A stretch of 64,000 nucleotides of DNA from an uncultured Tenacibaculum sp. (GTDB lineage: Bacteria > Bacteroidota > Bacteroidia > Flavobacteriales > Flavobacteriaceae). Positions 18,011-25,315 of this stretch are shown in pieces. The notes beneath the pieces were generated by a model. It was not told the origin of the DNA. It made no database searches and saw nothing but the letters and a program-made list of their open reading frames with translations. The position numbers were made by a program, and so were the translations under genes. Location of the stretch: the NCBI GenBank assembly GCA_947498055.1, contig CANMJA010000001.1, forward strand, positions 62,001-126,000. The letters are read 5' to 3'. Numbering within the stretch: the first letter of the stretch is position 1; the number at the start of each line of letters is the position of its first letter.

Positions 18011-18112
18011 TTAATTTCTTAGAGCGTAGCTTGCTGCTCTTCCAAAGTCTGATAATAAAACGATTAGACTCTTAAAAAAACTACTAACTCTCTTAAGTAA
18101 TAATTTCCCCAT
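18011..18112 (-). CDS. Small basic amphipathic protein, 33 residues
   Basis: ATG at 18112 opens a 33-codon frame reading MGKLLLKRVSSFFKSLIVLL and then SDFGRAASYALRN, ended by TAA. It has a basic N-terminus and one hydrophobic or amphipathic helix, suggesting membrane association. A strong terminator 22 bases after the stop shows it is an independent transcription unit. I do not recognise a family. It could be a small membrane protein or a toxin-like peptide; an RNA-only gene is the alternative. Confidence 0.5.
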   Translation of the reverse strand: MGKLLLKRVSSFFKSLIVLLSDFGRAASYALRN

Positions 18113-18255
18113 GATAGTTAATATTTAAAATAATCCCAGTACAAATATACGATATTAGCATAGTATTATAATAAGCAATCTCTCTTATTGTATTAAATGT
18201 AAAAAAAACCTTATGCTTGGGTTAAAAAACCACACAAAATACACTTACCTATTAA

Positions 18256-18621
18256 TCAGATAGATAGTTTTATGAAATCTTCGAAAGAAATATAATATGG
18301 TTGGTCTTTTATAACAGGTAGTTCTACACTCTCTGCATTTGCAATACCAACACCTGCGTACCAAACTTGCGCATTTTGTTTTTTTGCATGATTTTTAAAG
18401 GTTTCCATCCACAATACATCATATTTATTAGGGTCTTGCAAATTACTAGTTGCCTTTACTAAAACGAAAATTGTTGGCTCTCCTTTTTTGTATAAAATAA
18501 ATTGCGGATGCTTCTTCAATTTACTATTAACAGCTACAAACTCATACCCCATTTTTTGAAGTTTTTTCCCTATCATATTCATCGCTAAGTTATGTAACTC
18601 TTGCTCAGTAAGTATATGCAT
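18256..18621 (-). CDS. Conserved protein of unknown function
   Basis: The 121-residue soluble protein (LTEQELHNLAMNMIGKKLQK at the start, then YDVLWMETFKNHAKK and WYAGVGIANAE) is of a type common in flavobacteria. From memory, relatives sometimes carry a Na+-NQR subunit F name, but no ferredoxin, FAD or NAD site is present, so that label is not supported. The mixed alpha/beta pattern with QFILYKKGEPTIFVLVKA suggests a nuclease-like or Rossmann-like small fold; this is weak. It starts one base upstream of the helicase gene stop region and may be co-transcribed with it. Confidence 0.65.
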   Translation of the reverse strand: MHILTEQELHNLAMNMIGKKLQKMGYEFVAVNSKLKKHPQFILYKKGEPTIFVLVKATSNLQDPNKYDVLWMETFKNHAKKQNAQVWYAGVGIANAESVELPVIKDQPYYISFEDFIKLSI

Positions 18622-18622
18622 T

Positions 18623-19978
18623 TTATTTTTTCTTGTTTTTTTTGCTAGAATTTTTACTTCCTTTTGTTTTTGGTTTTTTATATTTCTTAGCTATTTCTCG
18701 TCTATAACTCCCACCTAAATTTACCTTTTTATTTTTCTCTTTTTTCTCATGAAATGAAGGTCCTGGTGTATATTCTTTAGAAGTTCTATTTTTAGATTGA
18801 TCAGATCCTTCTTTTGGTCTTTCTTCTTCTGTTAATTCTTTAGAAATCTGAACTTCTTCTGGTATCTCTTTTGCAGGAATTTTATAGTTCATTAACTCTT
18901 CTATTCTTTCCTTTGCTTCTTGTTCTTGTTCTGTTGCTAACAAAATAGAAATTCCTTTATGTTCTGCCCTACCTGTTCTACCTATTCGATGCATATAGTT
19001 TTCTGCATAATAAGGGGTATTAAAATTAATTACATGTGTAATTTCTTCTAAATCTAATCCACGAGCAATAACATCTGTAGCTATTAAAATTCTATGTTTT
19101 CCTTTATTAAAATTTTCAATAGAACGAATACGGTAGTTCTGCGTTTTATTAGAATGAATTACACAAGATTGGTGTGGAAATTCCTCTTCTAATAAATTAT
19201 AAATCCTATCTGCATTTCTTTTATTTGGTGCAAAAATTAATACTTTACTATAAATAGTTTTATCAAAAAGTAAATGATTTATTAAATTTATTTTCGTGTA
19301 AAAATTAGGTATATCATAGCTTACCTGCTCAATATTATCTAAAGGCGTTCCACTTACTGCTACTGCTATTTTTTTAGGTGCTATAAAGTAATCATCAATT
19401 AAAGCCTCTACATCTTCTGTCATGGTTGCAGAAAACATTACATTTTGTCTGCGATCTGGTAATAGATCAAAAATATTTAATATTTGAAATCGAAATCCTA
19501 AATCTAACATTACATCTACTTCATCTATCACCAATTTTTGAATCGATTTTAGCTTTAAAACATTACTAAGTGCTAAATCATATAATCTACCAGGTGTAGC
19601 TACAATAATATCGCTTCCTAAAGCTACTGCTTGTTTATGCCTGTTTAAGTTTACTCCTCCGTACACCCCTAAAACTCGCAAAGTCATGTATTTTGCTAGT
19701 TTTTCTATTTCTTCTACAACTTGTAATACTAATTCTCTTGTTGGTACCAATATTAGTACTCTAGGAGCTAATTGTTTCGAAAACTTTAAATCTCTAAGAA
19801 TTGGTAATGTATAAGCAAAAGTTTTTCCAGTTCCTGTCTGTGCAATACCTACAACATCTTTACCCGATCTTACTACAGGAAAAGCTTCTGTTTGAATTGG
19901 TGTAGGTTCTACAAACCCTAAATCTGTAATTGCGTTTCTTAATGGATTAGATAAATCTAAATCTTCAAAAGTTGTCAT
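18623..19978 (-). CDS. DEAD-box family ATP-dependent RNA helicase (DEVD variant)
   Basis: The 451-residue helicase has a Q motif (GFVEPTPIQTEAFP), motif I AQTGTGKT, Ia PTREL, motif II DEVD instead of DEAD, motif III SAT, and motif VI HRIGRTGR. The last 70 residues are a basic, Lys-rich tail with RREIAKKYKKPK, as in cold-adaptive or ribosome-assembly helicases such as RhlE. It unwinds RNA in an ATP-dependent way in the cytoplasm. ATG at 19978 was chosen over a TTG 30 bases upstream because it gives MTTFEDLDLS. A TACATTTG box (19994-20001, reverse) lies just upstream. Confidence 0.93.
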   Translation of the reverse strand: MTTFEDLDLSNPLRNAITDLGFVEPTPIQTEAFPVVRSGKDVVGIAQTGTGKTFAYTLPILRDLKFSKQLAPRVLILVPTRELVLQVVEEIEKLAKYMTLRVLGVYGGVNLNRHKQAVALGSDIIVATPGRLYDLALSNVLKLKSIQKLVIDEVDVMLDLGFRFQILNIFDLLPDRRQNVMFSATMTEDVEALIDDYFIAPKKIAVAVSGTPLDNIEQVSYDIPNFYTKINLINHLLFDKTIYSKVLIFAPNKRNADRIYNLLEEEFPHQSCVIHSNKTQNYRIRSIENFNKGKHRILIATDVIARGLDLEEITHVINFNTPYYAENYMHRIGRTGRAEHKGISILLATEQEQEAKERIEELMNYKIPAKEIPEEVQISKELTEEERPKEGSDQSKNRTSKEYTPGPSFHEKKEKNKKVNLGGSYRREIAKKYKKPKTKGSKNSSKKNKKK

Positions 19979-20096
19979 GTAACTTAATTTCCGCAAATGT
20001 ACAACCAATATTTTGTATATTTAGCTTGGTTATTTAATTGTAAATTTAAAAAAGAGGCCTTTTTTTGAGTTTACAAAGTTTTAAATTTTTATAAAA

Positions 20097-20558
20097 ATGG
20101 AGACTCCTAAACGTTTAGAACAAGCGCTTATAAAATTATATAATGCATTTCATAACAATGAATTAAACCCTGAATATTGTTCTGCATGTGCTGTTGGCAA
20201 TATTTTAGACAATCATGATAGTTGGAAACACCTATCCAACGATCATGGTTCTACAGAATTAAGTTATGTTGGTCATGTACACCAACGTTTAGGTAGAAAG
20301 TTTAATGGCTATACTCCACTAGAGCTTTTACATATTGAAAAAACTTTTTTAGAGGCTTGTGGTTTCACTTTACCTTTAAACCATTATAATCCTAAACCCA
20401 AAAACACTACTAATAAAGACGTTTTATTTAATGGTTTGTGTGCGGTTGTTAGCTATTTATGCGAATTAGAGGGAATTAAAAATGTAATGGATTATTCTAA
20501 AATATTTGAATTTGAAGATGAAAACCCTGTATATGGGTTAGAGGTTATTTATGAGTAA
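20097..20558 (+). CDS. Conserved Cys-containing protein of unknown function
   Basis: The 153-residue protein has ALIKLYNAFHNNELNPEYC, a CSACAVGN motif (C28 region with CxxC spacing), and GRKFNGYTPLELLHIEKTFLEACG. I recall homologues across flavobacteria without firm function; the occasional Na+-NQR subunit F name is not supported by any domain here. The Cys pair could bind metal. It is followed after 3 bases by the LytTR regulator gene, so the two are one operon. Confidence 0.65.
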   Translation: METPKRLEQALIKLYNAFHNNELNPEYCSACAVGNILDNHDSWKHLSNDHGSTELSYVGHVHQRLGRKFNGYTPLELLHIEKTFLEACGFTLPLNHYNPKPKNTTNKDVLFNGLCAVVSYLCELEGIKNVMDYSKIFEFEDENPVYGLEVIYE

Positions 20559-20561
20559 AGA

Positions 20562-21380
20562 ATGAAGAATTTTAAAAAAACACGAACCTTAACTTATAAA
20601 AATAATGATTGGGTACGAAAATTTATACTATTAATCTTTCTATCCTTATTTATTAATCATCTCACTAGTTATGATAGTTTTCCAACTAGCAATTCGTATA
20701 CATTTCCTTTGCTGCCTACAATTACCTCTTTAATTACAGCAACTCTAATTGGCATTATTATTAATATTAATTTTAAAAATTACGAAAAAAAACATTTTTC
20801 TAAAACTGTTAACACTAAAACTATTGCTTATTTTCTAATCTCTTCATTAGTTTACATTACCTTATTATATATTCCAGTATATGTATTAACAATTAAATTT
20901 GTTAACCAAAAAATTGAGTTTTATTATTTTCTTATAGGGTTATTATTAACTCTTTTATTAAGTTTTATAGCGATTGTTTTGTTATACTCACAAACAATAT
21001 ATAAACTTTACAAGTTAACGCTATCAAAAGCTAAGCTAATTATTAAAAAGGGAGGCAAGACCATTATGCTGGATTATGATGATATTGCTTATTTTTATAG
21101 TGAAAATAAAATTGTTTACTTAATTAAAATTAATGGGGAATCCATAACCACTAATTTTATATTAAATCAAATAGAAGAAGATCTAATATCTAAATCTTTT
21201 TTTAGAGCAAATCGCCAAACTGTTATTCATTACAAAAGTGTTCATGAAATTAAAAATATAGAAAATAATAAACTTTCAGTTAGCTTACTTCCTAAAAATA
21301 CTTCTAATATTAATTCTGAAATTACTATAAGTCGTTACAAAAAGAAAGCTTTTTTAAATTGGTTTGAAAACAAGCAATAA
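20562..21380 (+). CDS. Membrane-bound LytTR transcription regulator
   Basis: The 272-residue protein has four predicted membrane helices in residues 25-150 and a C-terminal LytTR DNA-binding domain (about 165-270): IMLDYDDIAYFYSENKIVYLI, then SFFRANRQTVIHYKSVHEI. There is no receiver domain, so it senses through the membrane part, perhaps a small molecule, peptide or membrane stress. LytTR proteins bind two direct repeats about 22 bp apart. Exactly such a repeat lies 7 bases after its stop, in front of the CPBP protease gene. Confidence 0.85.
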   Translation: MKNFKKTRTLTYKNNDWVRKFILLIFLSLFINHLTSYDSFPTSNSYTFPLLPTITSLITATLIGIIININFKNYEKKHFSKTVNTKTIAYFLISSLVYITLLYIPVYVLTIKFVNQKIEFYYFLIGLLLTLLLSFIAIVLLYSQTIYKLYKLTLSKAKLIIKKGGKTIMLDYDDIAYFYSENKIVYLIKINGESITTNFILNQIEEDLISKSFFRANRQTVIHYKSVHEIKNIENNKLSVSLLPKNTSNINSEITISRYKKKAFLNWFENKQ

Positions 21381-21386
21381 TTACAG

Positions 21387-21420
21387 TGACTATTCAGTCG
21401 TTATTTTATGACTATTCAGT
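21387..21420. promoter_or_regulatory. Candidate LytTR operator: two identical 12-mers 22 bp apart
   Basis: TGACTATTCAGT is found at 21387-21398 and 21409-21420, perfect copies with 22-bp period. That is the spacing used by LytTR dimers on direct repeats. It lies between the LytTR gene and the CPBP protease gene, 75 bp before the protease start, so activation of the protease gene by its neighbour is the natural inference. Confidence 0.65.
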
Positions 21421-21495
21421 AAAACCCTAGTGAAATTAGTACTTAAACATGATTTAATTGTAATTAATTTGTTCTTGAATTTAAACATTATATCA

Positions 21496-22158
21496 ATGAA
21501 CAAAACGTTTTCAATTACTAAAACAACTCCAATTTTAACAATTATTTTTTTATTTATTTTTTGGAAACTTCCTTTAAGTCTCGATTATTTAGAAATGATT
21601 ATTGCTACTTTAATTGTAATACTCGCTAGTTTTATTCAATTTAAATCGAAAATATGGGCTTCACTAGGTTTTAAAAAATCTAATTTAAACATTAAAAACA
21701 TACTGCTTATAGCCCCTTTAATAGCTATCATTTTGTTCGGTATTTATTATTTTTTTCTTATTCCAATAGTCTCTTATATTACCGGACAACCTTTAAATTT
21801 TTCTGGTTTTGATAGTTTGAAAGGAAATATAACTTATATGTTAATAGCATTACCTTTTATATGGATTTCAGCAGGGTTTTGTGAAGAAGTGGTTTGGAGA
21901 GGATACTTTATGAAACAGTTTATTCGTTTCTTTGGAGATGGAAAGCTTAGTCTTTTTATAAATATAATTCTTTTCGGAATTCTATTTGGTTATTTACATT
22001 CTTATCAAGGGATTACGGGACAAATTATTACTGGAATAATTGGCTCGTTATTGGCTTTCATATTTCAAAAATGCAATCATAATATATGGTTAAACATTGC
22101 CATACATGGTTTTTTTGACACTGTAGCTTTACTTACTTTATACTTTGGTTATTTATAA
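21496..22158 (+). CDS. CPBP family intramembrane glutamic endopeptidase
   Basis: From ATG at 21496 the protein has 220 residues with about six to seven membrane helices. The CPBP (Abi) motifs are intact: CEEVVWRGYF (EExxxR), then FGYLHSYQG with the catalytic-site His, and a final HGFFDT. The family includes Rce1-like CAAX proteases and bacteriocin self-immunity proteins. A GTG 66 bases upstream (21430) is in frame, but ATG at 21496 fits better after the operator. The gene is likely controlled by the LytTR protein upstream. Confidence 0.85.
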   Translation: MNKTFSITKTTPILTIIFLFIFWKLPLSLDYLEMIIATLIVILASFIQFKSKIWASLGFKKSNLNIKNILLIAPLIAIILFGIYYFFLIPIVSYITGQPLNFSGFDSLKGNITYMLIALPFIWISAGFCEEVVWRGYFMKQFIRFFGDGKLSLFINIILFGILFGYLHSYQGITGQIITGIIGSLLAFIFQKCNHNIWLNIAIHGFFDTVALLTLYFGYL

Positions 22159-22163
22159 ATAAT

Positions 22164-22199
22164 AAAAACCCGATACTTAAATTAAGTATCGGGTTTTTG
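22164..22199. terminator. Bidirectional terminator between CPBP gene and tig
   Basis: AAAAACCCGATACTTAA (22164-22180) pairs with 22182-22198 and has A-run and T-run on either side. It serves the convergent CPBP and trigger factor genes. Confidence 0.88.
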
Positions 22200-22220
22200 T
22201 AAAGTAAGTAATTTAACTTA

Positions 22221-23543
22221 TTATTTATAAACTTCTTTAATAAAGTCTTCGTAACTAAGCTCTTTAGATTTGAATTGCATATTTTCTTTAAAGAAACCTA
22301 ATAATTTTTGAGACATTAATTGTGTTTGTAAACGTTGCGCTTCTTCTTTATTAGATAAAACTCTAGCAGCAATATCGTCTAACTCTTTTTCTTCAGGATT
22401 CATATTACCAAATTGCGCCATTTGCGCTTTAATAAACCCTTTTGCATAGTCTAACAACTCTGCATATTCTAATTTAATATCGTTATCCTTCATAATCTTT
22501 CCTTCGATTAATTGGTAACGTAATCCTTTTTCAGATTTAGTATATTCTTCTGTTGCTTCTTCTAATGTTAGTTCTTTTTCTCCTGCAGTTTGTAACCATT
22601 TTTGTAAAAACTCAGCTGGTAAATCAAACTTTGTGTTTTCTACTAAATGCTCAGTGATAGCATTTAATAATTGTTGGTCTGCTTGTTGTTGAAACTGCCC
22701 TTCTGCGTCTGCTTTAATTTTCTCTTTTAATTCAGTAACAGTTGTAACACTTCCGTCAGCAAATAATTTTTCAAATAATTCTTGATCTAATTCTGCTAAT
22801 TCTGTTTTAGTTATTTCTTCTATTGTAAAAGTAACTTTAACATCCAAATCTTTAGCCTCTTCATTAGATAGCCCTAAAACTTGCTGTAATTTAGTATCTT
22901 CTTCAAAAAGTTTTTTAGTATCTAATTCTACAACATCACCAACCTTAGCTCCTATTAACTTTTTTTCGTTTTTCTTTCCTTTTAAATCATTTACTAAAAA
23001 AGTAGTTTTCTTGTTTATTTCTTTTTCTTCGTTAACAAATGTACCTGTAACGTTAGAATGCTCTTCAGCTACTTCTTGCGGAGTTACATTACCATAACGA
23101 GTTTGAATGTTTTCTACTTCTTTTTCTAATAAATCTTCTGTAGCTATAATTTTATAATCAATTATTTTATTTTTTCCAGCAATATCTACATCAAATTCAG
23201 GAGCTAATCCTAATTCAAATTCAAAAGAAAAAGCGTCAGTATCCCAAGAAAAATCCTCTTTTATTACTGGTAATGGATTACCAAGAATATCTAATTTTTC
23301 TTCTACTAAAAACTTATTTAAATTCTCTTGTAAAAGTTTGTTTACTTCATCAATCATTACAGATTTACCGTATTGCTTCTTTACCATTCCCATAGGTACA
23401 TGCCCTTTTCTAAAACCTGGAATATTCGCTTTTTTACGATAATCATTTAAAACCTCTGTTACTTTTTCTTTGTAATCTTCGGCTACTATATCAACTTTTA
23501 CAATTGCGTTTAATGCGTCTACGTTTTCTTTTGTAATATTCAT
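22221..23543 (-). CDS. tig: Trigger factor
   Basis: The 440-residue protein shows the ribosome-binding tail signature region (PGFRKGHVPMGMVKKQYGKSV, about 41-61; the core G-F-R-K-G-x-x-P is intact), a diverged PPIase domain (about 150-245, lacking a clear FxGxxDG), and the helical C-terminal chaperone domain. It binds near the ribosome exit tunnel and shields nascent chains. Length is as usual. The promoter at 23574-23604 fits the Bacteroidota consensus well. Confidence 0.95.
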   Translation of the reverse strand: MNITKENVDALNAIVKVDIVAEDYKEKVTEVLNDYRKKANIPGFRKGHVPMGMVKKQYGKSVMIDEVNKLLQENLNKFLVEEKLDILGNPLPVIKEDFSWDTDAFSFEFELGLAPEFDVDIAGKNKIIDYKIIATEDLLEKEVENIQTRYGNVTPQEVAEEHSNVTGTFVNEEKEINKKTTFLVNDLKGKKNEKKLIGAKVGDVVELDTKKLFEEDTKLQQVLGLSNEEAKDLDVKVTFTIEEITKTELAELDQELFEKLFADGSVTTVTELKEKIKADAEGQFQQQADQQLLNAITEHLVENTKFDLPAEFLQKWLQTAGEKELTLEEATEEYTKSEKGLRYQLIEGKIMKDNDIKLEYAELLDYAKGFIKAQMAQFGNMNPEEKELDDIAARVLSNKEEAQRLQTQLMSQKLLGFFKENMQFKSKELSYEDFIKEVYK

Positions 23544-23573
23544 CTTACTACTTTCTTCTTAAAAAATTGGGTG

Positions 23574-23604
23574 CAAAATTACTATTTTTATATTTGGTAA
23601 CCAA
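23574..23604 (-). promoter_or_regulatory. Promoter of tig
   Basis: On the reverse strand TTG (23602-23604) is followed after 20 bp by TAATTTTG (23574-23581), matching the primary sigma consensus TTG-N19-21-TAnnTTTG of Bacteroidota, about 30 bp before the tig start codon. Confidence 0.6.
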
Positions 23605-23651
23605 GAGTTTTATATAATTGAAAGCAAGTTATTTAGTAAGTTTTAGTAGGT

Positions 23652-23999
23652 TTACTTTTTATCCTCTATAAAAACCTTGAATAAAAAGGATCTAAATATA
23701 GATAGTAAAAGGCTAAATACCATTGCAGAAAAGAAACTATACACATAAAAACCTGGTACTAATTTCTCTGCTAAAAGCACTATAAAAGCATTTATTGCAA
23801 AAAGGAACAAACCTAATGTAACAACTGTTACTGGCAATGTTAATATGATTAATATAGGTCTTACTAACATATTTAATATAGCTATTGCCAATGCTACAAA
23901 AACTGCTGTAAGCAAACTATTAATATAAATTCCTTGCATTAATTTAGATAAAACAATCGCAGCTAAACCTGTTAAAAACAACTTTAAAAAAAATTTCAT
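23652..23999 (-). CDS. Phage-holin-family-like small membrane protein
   Basis: This 115-residue protein is almost all hydrophobic, with three to four membrane helices (KFFLKLFLTGLAAIVLSKLM; LTAVFVALAIAILNMLVRPILIILTLPVTVVTLG; LFLFAINAFIVLLAEKLVPGF). The PILIILTLPVTVVTLGLF block is typical of the PhnA/YvlD or phage holin family IV proteins found in many chromosomes. A lysis role is not implied because no phage genes are nearby. Likely inner-membrane protein of unknown role. Confidence 0.8.
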   Translation of the reverse strand: MKFFLKLFLTGLAAIVLSKLMQGIYINSLLTAVFVALAIAILNMLVRPILIILTLPVTVVTLGLFLFAINAFIVLLAEKLVPGFYVYSFFSAMVFSLLLSIFRSFLFKVFIEDKK

Positions 24000-24205
24000 A
24001 TCTAATTCAAAGCTATAATTATACCAAAGTCAAAAACTAGACCTTATGTCAGTTTTTTATTTGCAATTATTTATTTCGATTGAAAAATAAGAGAAGTTGA
24101 TCTTTTGCCTTATCAAAATCAAAAAGTAAAAGTTTTTAGCGTCTCTTTATTTTAAAGCACTCAAGAAAACTTTTATCTAAAAAACTAACTTTTTTCTATT
24201 TACTA

Positions 24206-24235
24206 TTGTTTTTTTATAATTTATCGTTATTTTTG
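24206..24235 (+). promoter_or_regulatory. Promoter of candidate sRNA
   Basis: TTG (24206-24208), a 19-bp gap, and TATTTTTG (24228-24235) match the Bacteroidota promoter consensus. Transcription would start near 24242. Confidence 0.5.
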
Positions 24236-24241
24236 TTTAAA

Positions 24242-24315
24242 TGAGGCATTCGGGGGAATGCTGAAGTTAAGATTCATGGTATACAGGTTGAAGGGTGTAC
24301 CGTGTTTCTTTTTTT
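24242..24315 (+). ncRNA. Candidate small RNA with G-rich loop
   Basis: The predicted transcript begins with a hairpin GCATTC-GGGG-GAATGC (24246-24261), whose loop is all G, and ends with GGTATAC/GTGTACC (24278-24301), followed by GTGTTTC and seven T, a good intrinsic terminator. A 19-codon frame (ATG at 24258, stop 24315-24317) follows GGGGGA and might be translated, giving a short basic-hydrophobic peptide; it is equally likely to be chance. The transcript reads toward the 3' end of the convergent repressor gene. Confidence 0.45.
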
Positions 24316-24343
24316 AACACGGAAGTTTAGATTATTCTAAATA

Positions 24344-24736
24344 CTACTTAAGCTCTTCTATAATTTCTGTAAAATGCGAAGTAACTATTTCTTTAATTTC
24401 GTTATCCTTCAATAAAAGCTCTATCAATCTTTCCTTAATTTCTTTATTTAAAGTAGATTTTTTATACTCTAAATCAGGCTCTATTAAAAGGTTTTCTTGT
24501 TTGCTTTTAAGTAACATTTCTTCTTTACCAGTTAACAACCAAGTAGGATTTATTTCTGGAAAAGAAATTAGAATTTTGTTTAAAACATTACTTTTAAATG
24601 AAGCTTTTCTTCTTATAGAAGTTCCTATGGAGTTATTAGAAACACCAATAAGGTCTTCAAAAGACTTAATTTTCAGATTATTATCTCTAATTATCTTTTC
24701 TACTCTTTTATATGTATCATCAATAAAATCGCTCAT
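24344..24736 (-). CDS. Helix-turn-helix regulator (phage-repressor-like)
   Basis: The 130-residue protein has an N-terminal XRE-like HTH: VEKIIRDNNLKIKSFEDLIGVSNNSIGTSIRRKASFKSNVLNKILISFPEINPTWLLTGKEEML, the usual form of Bacteroidota phage- or element-type repressors (INPTWLLTGxGEML). Its C-terminal half is a charged helical tail without a peptidase site. It is divergent from the next gene, and the two start codons are separated by 140 bp with overlapping promoters and repeats. Confidence 0.8.
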   Translation of the reverse strand: MSDFIDDTYKRVEKIIRDNNLKIKSFEDLIGVSNNSIGTSIRRKASFKSNVLNKILISFPEINPTWLLTGKEEMLLKSKQENLLIEPDLEYKKSTLNKEIKERLIELLLKDNEIKEIVTSHFTEIIEELK

Positions 24737-24794
24737 TAAAATAACTTTTTTCTAAAAAAAATTAATTTTGTTTTCTATTTTAGAATTTTGTTTG

Positions 24795-24836
24795 TAAATT
24801 TGTAGTAGCTTAGGTACAAAATACGTACAAATATAA
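24795..24836. promoter_or_regulatory. Divergent promoters with GTACAAA direct repeats
   Basis: TAAATTTG (24795-24802) on + and TATATTTG (24829-24836 reversed) on - are promoter -7 boxes facing away from each other. Between and over them lie two GTACAAA copies (24814, 24825), 11 bp apart. This fits an operator for the HTH protein that represses both genes. Confidence 0.5.
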
Positions 24837-24876
24837 ATTAAAAGTGCTTCCATTACTTAAAAACACAATAGTTTTT

Positions 24877-25134
24877 ATGATTACACCAATGCAACGAAAA
24901 GAATTAGAAAAAATTAAGCCTCCTAAATACAGAGAAAAAGTTAAAGAATATTTACTTAATAACGATCACAACTTTTCTTTAGAAACTATTCAAAAAGTAT
25001 ATTCTGGCAAAAGAAATAATTTAATCATAGCTAAGGCAATAATTAGCGTTTTTGAGAGTTATATGAAAGAAAAAGAACACATAAATAGGGAAATAAATAA
25101 TATCATCAACCAGATAAATAAGGAAATCCCTTAG
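24877..25134 (+). CDS. Small protein, possible DNA-binding regulator
   Basis: From ATG at 24877 the product is about 85 residues: KPPKYREKVKEYLLNN, then FSLETIQKVYSGKRNNLIIAKAIISVFES, which looks like a helix-turn-helix recognition segment as in small flavobacterial regulators, then a coiled charged tail (EHINREINNIINQINKEIP). I do not recognise a named family. A GTG start at 24844 is possible but gives a less likely N-terminus. It is divergent to the repressor-like gene and followed by a G-rich leader and terminator. Confidence 0.6.
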   Translation: MITPMQRKELEKIKPPKYREKVKEYLLNNDHNFSLETIQKVYSGKRNNLIIAKAIISVFESYMKEKEHINREINNIINQINKEIP

Positions 25135-25156
25135 ATTACTTCCCTTAGTTTATGTA

Positions 25157-25210
25157 AGGACGGGGGAATCAACGGGACGGTAAATTAATTTACTGTCTCG
25201 TTTTCTTTTT
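25157..25210 (+). terminator. G-rich element and terminator after the small regulator
   Basis: AGGACGGGGGAATC begins at 25157. Behind it CGGGACGGTAAA (25173-25184) pairs with 25189-25200, followed by TTTTCTTTTT. The hairpin is a good terminator. The GGGGGAAT motif also occurs in the candidate sRNA on the other side of the regulator pair. Confidence 0.65.
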
Positions 25211-25315
25211 AGGCAAAATAAAATCTTTTTTATTCTATTAGTAATATTTTATAATTTAGTTTGACACTTTATGTTATTTCATCTAATTTAGCCCTCTGAT
25301 AAACAAAAAATTAGT

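Larger units (their letters stand above)
17936..18255. other. Intergenic stretch with the small gene and a terminator
   Basis: The 320 bases between the glycosylase gene and the 18256 gene hold the 33-codon frame (18011-18112) and its terminator (17954-17988). The right part, 18113-18255, is AT-rich and likely carries the promoter of the small gene; I see nothing else. Confidence 0.55.
24000..24343. other. Intergenic region holding a candidate sRNA
   Basis: The 344 bases between the holin-like gene and the repressor gene have no protein-coding ORF of normal size. The left 200 bases are plain AT-rich DNA in which I see nothing. The right part (24206-24317) carries a promoter, two hairpins and a T run, described separately. 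Confidence 0.6.

Noticed and set aside
18256..18621. Na+-NQR subunit F
   Set aside because: No ferredoxin cysteines, FAD or NADH motifs; length is far too short.
23652..23999. Prophage remnant (holin-like gene plus repressor-like gene at 24344)
   Set aside because: No integrase, terminase, lysin or structural genes; holin-family proteins are common chromosomal membrane proteins.
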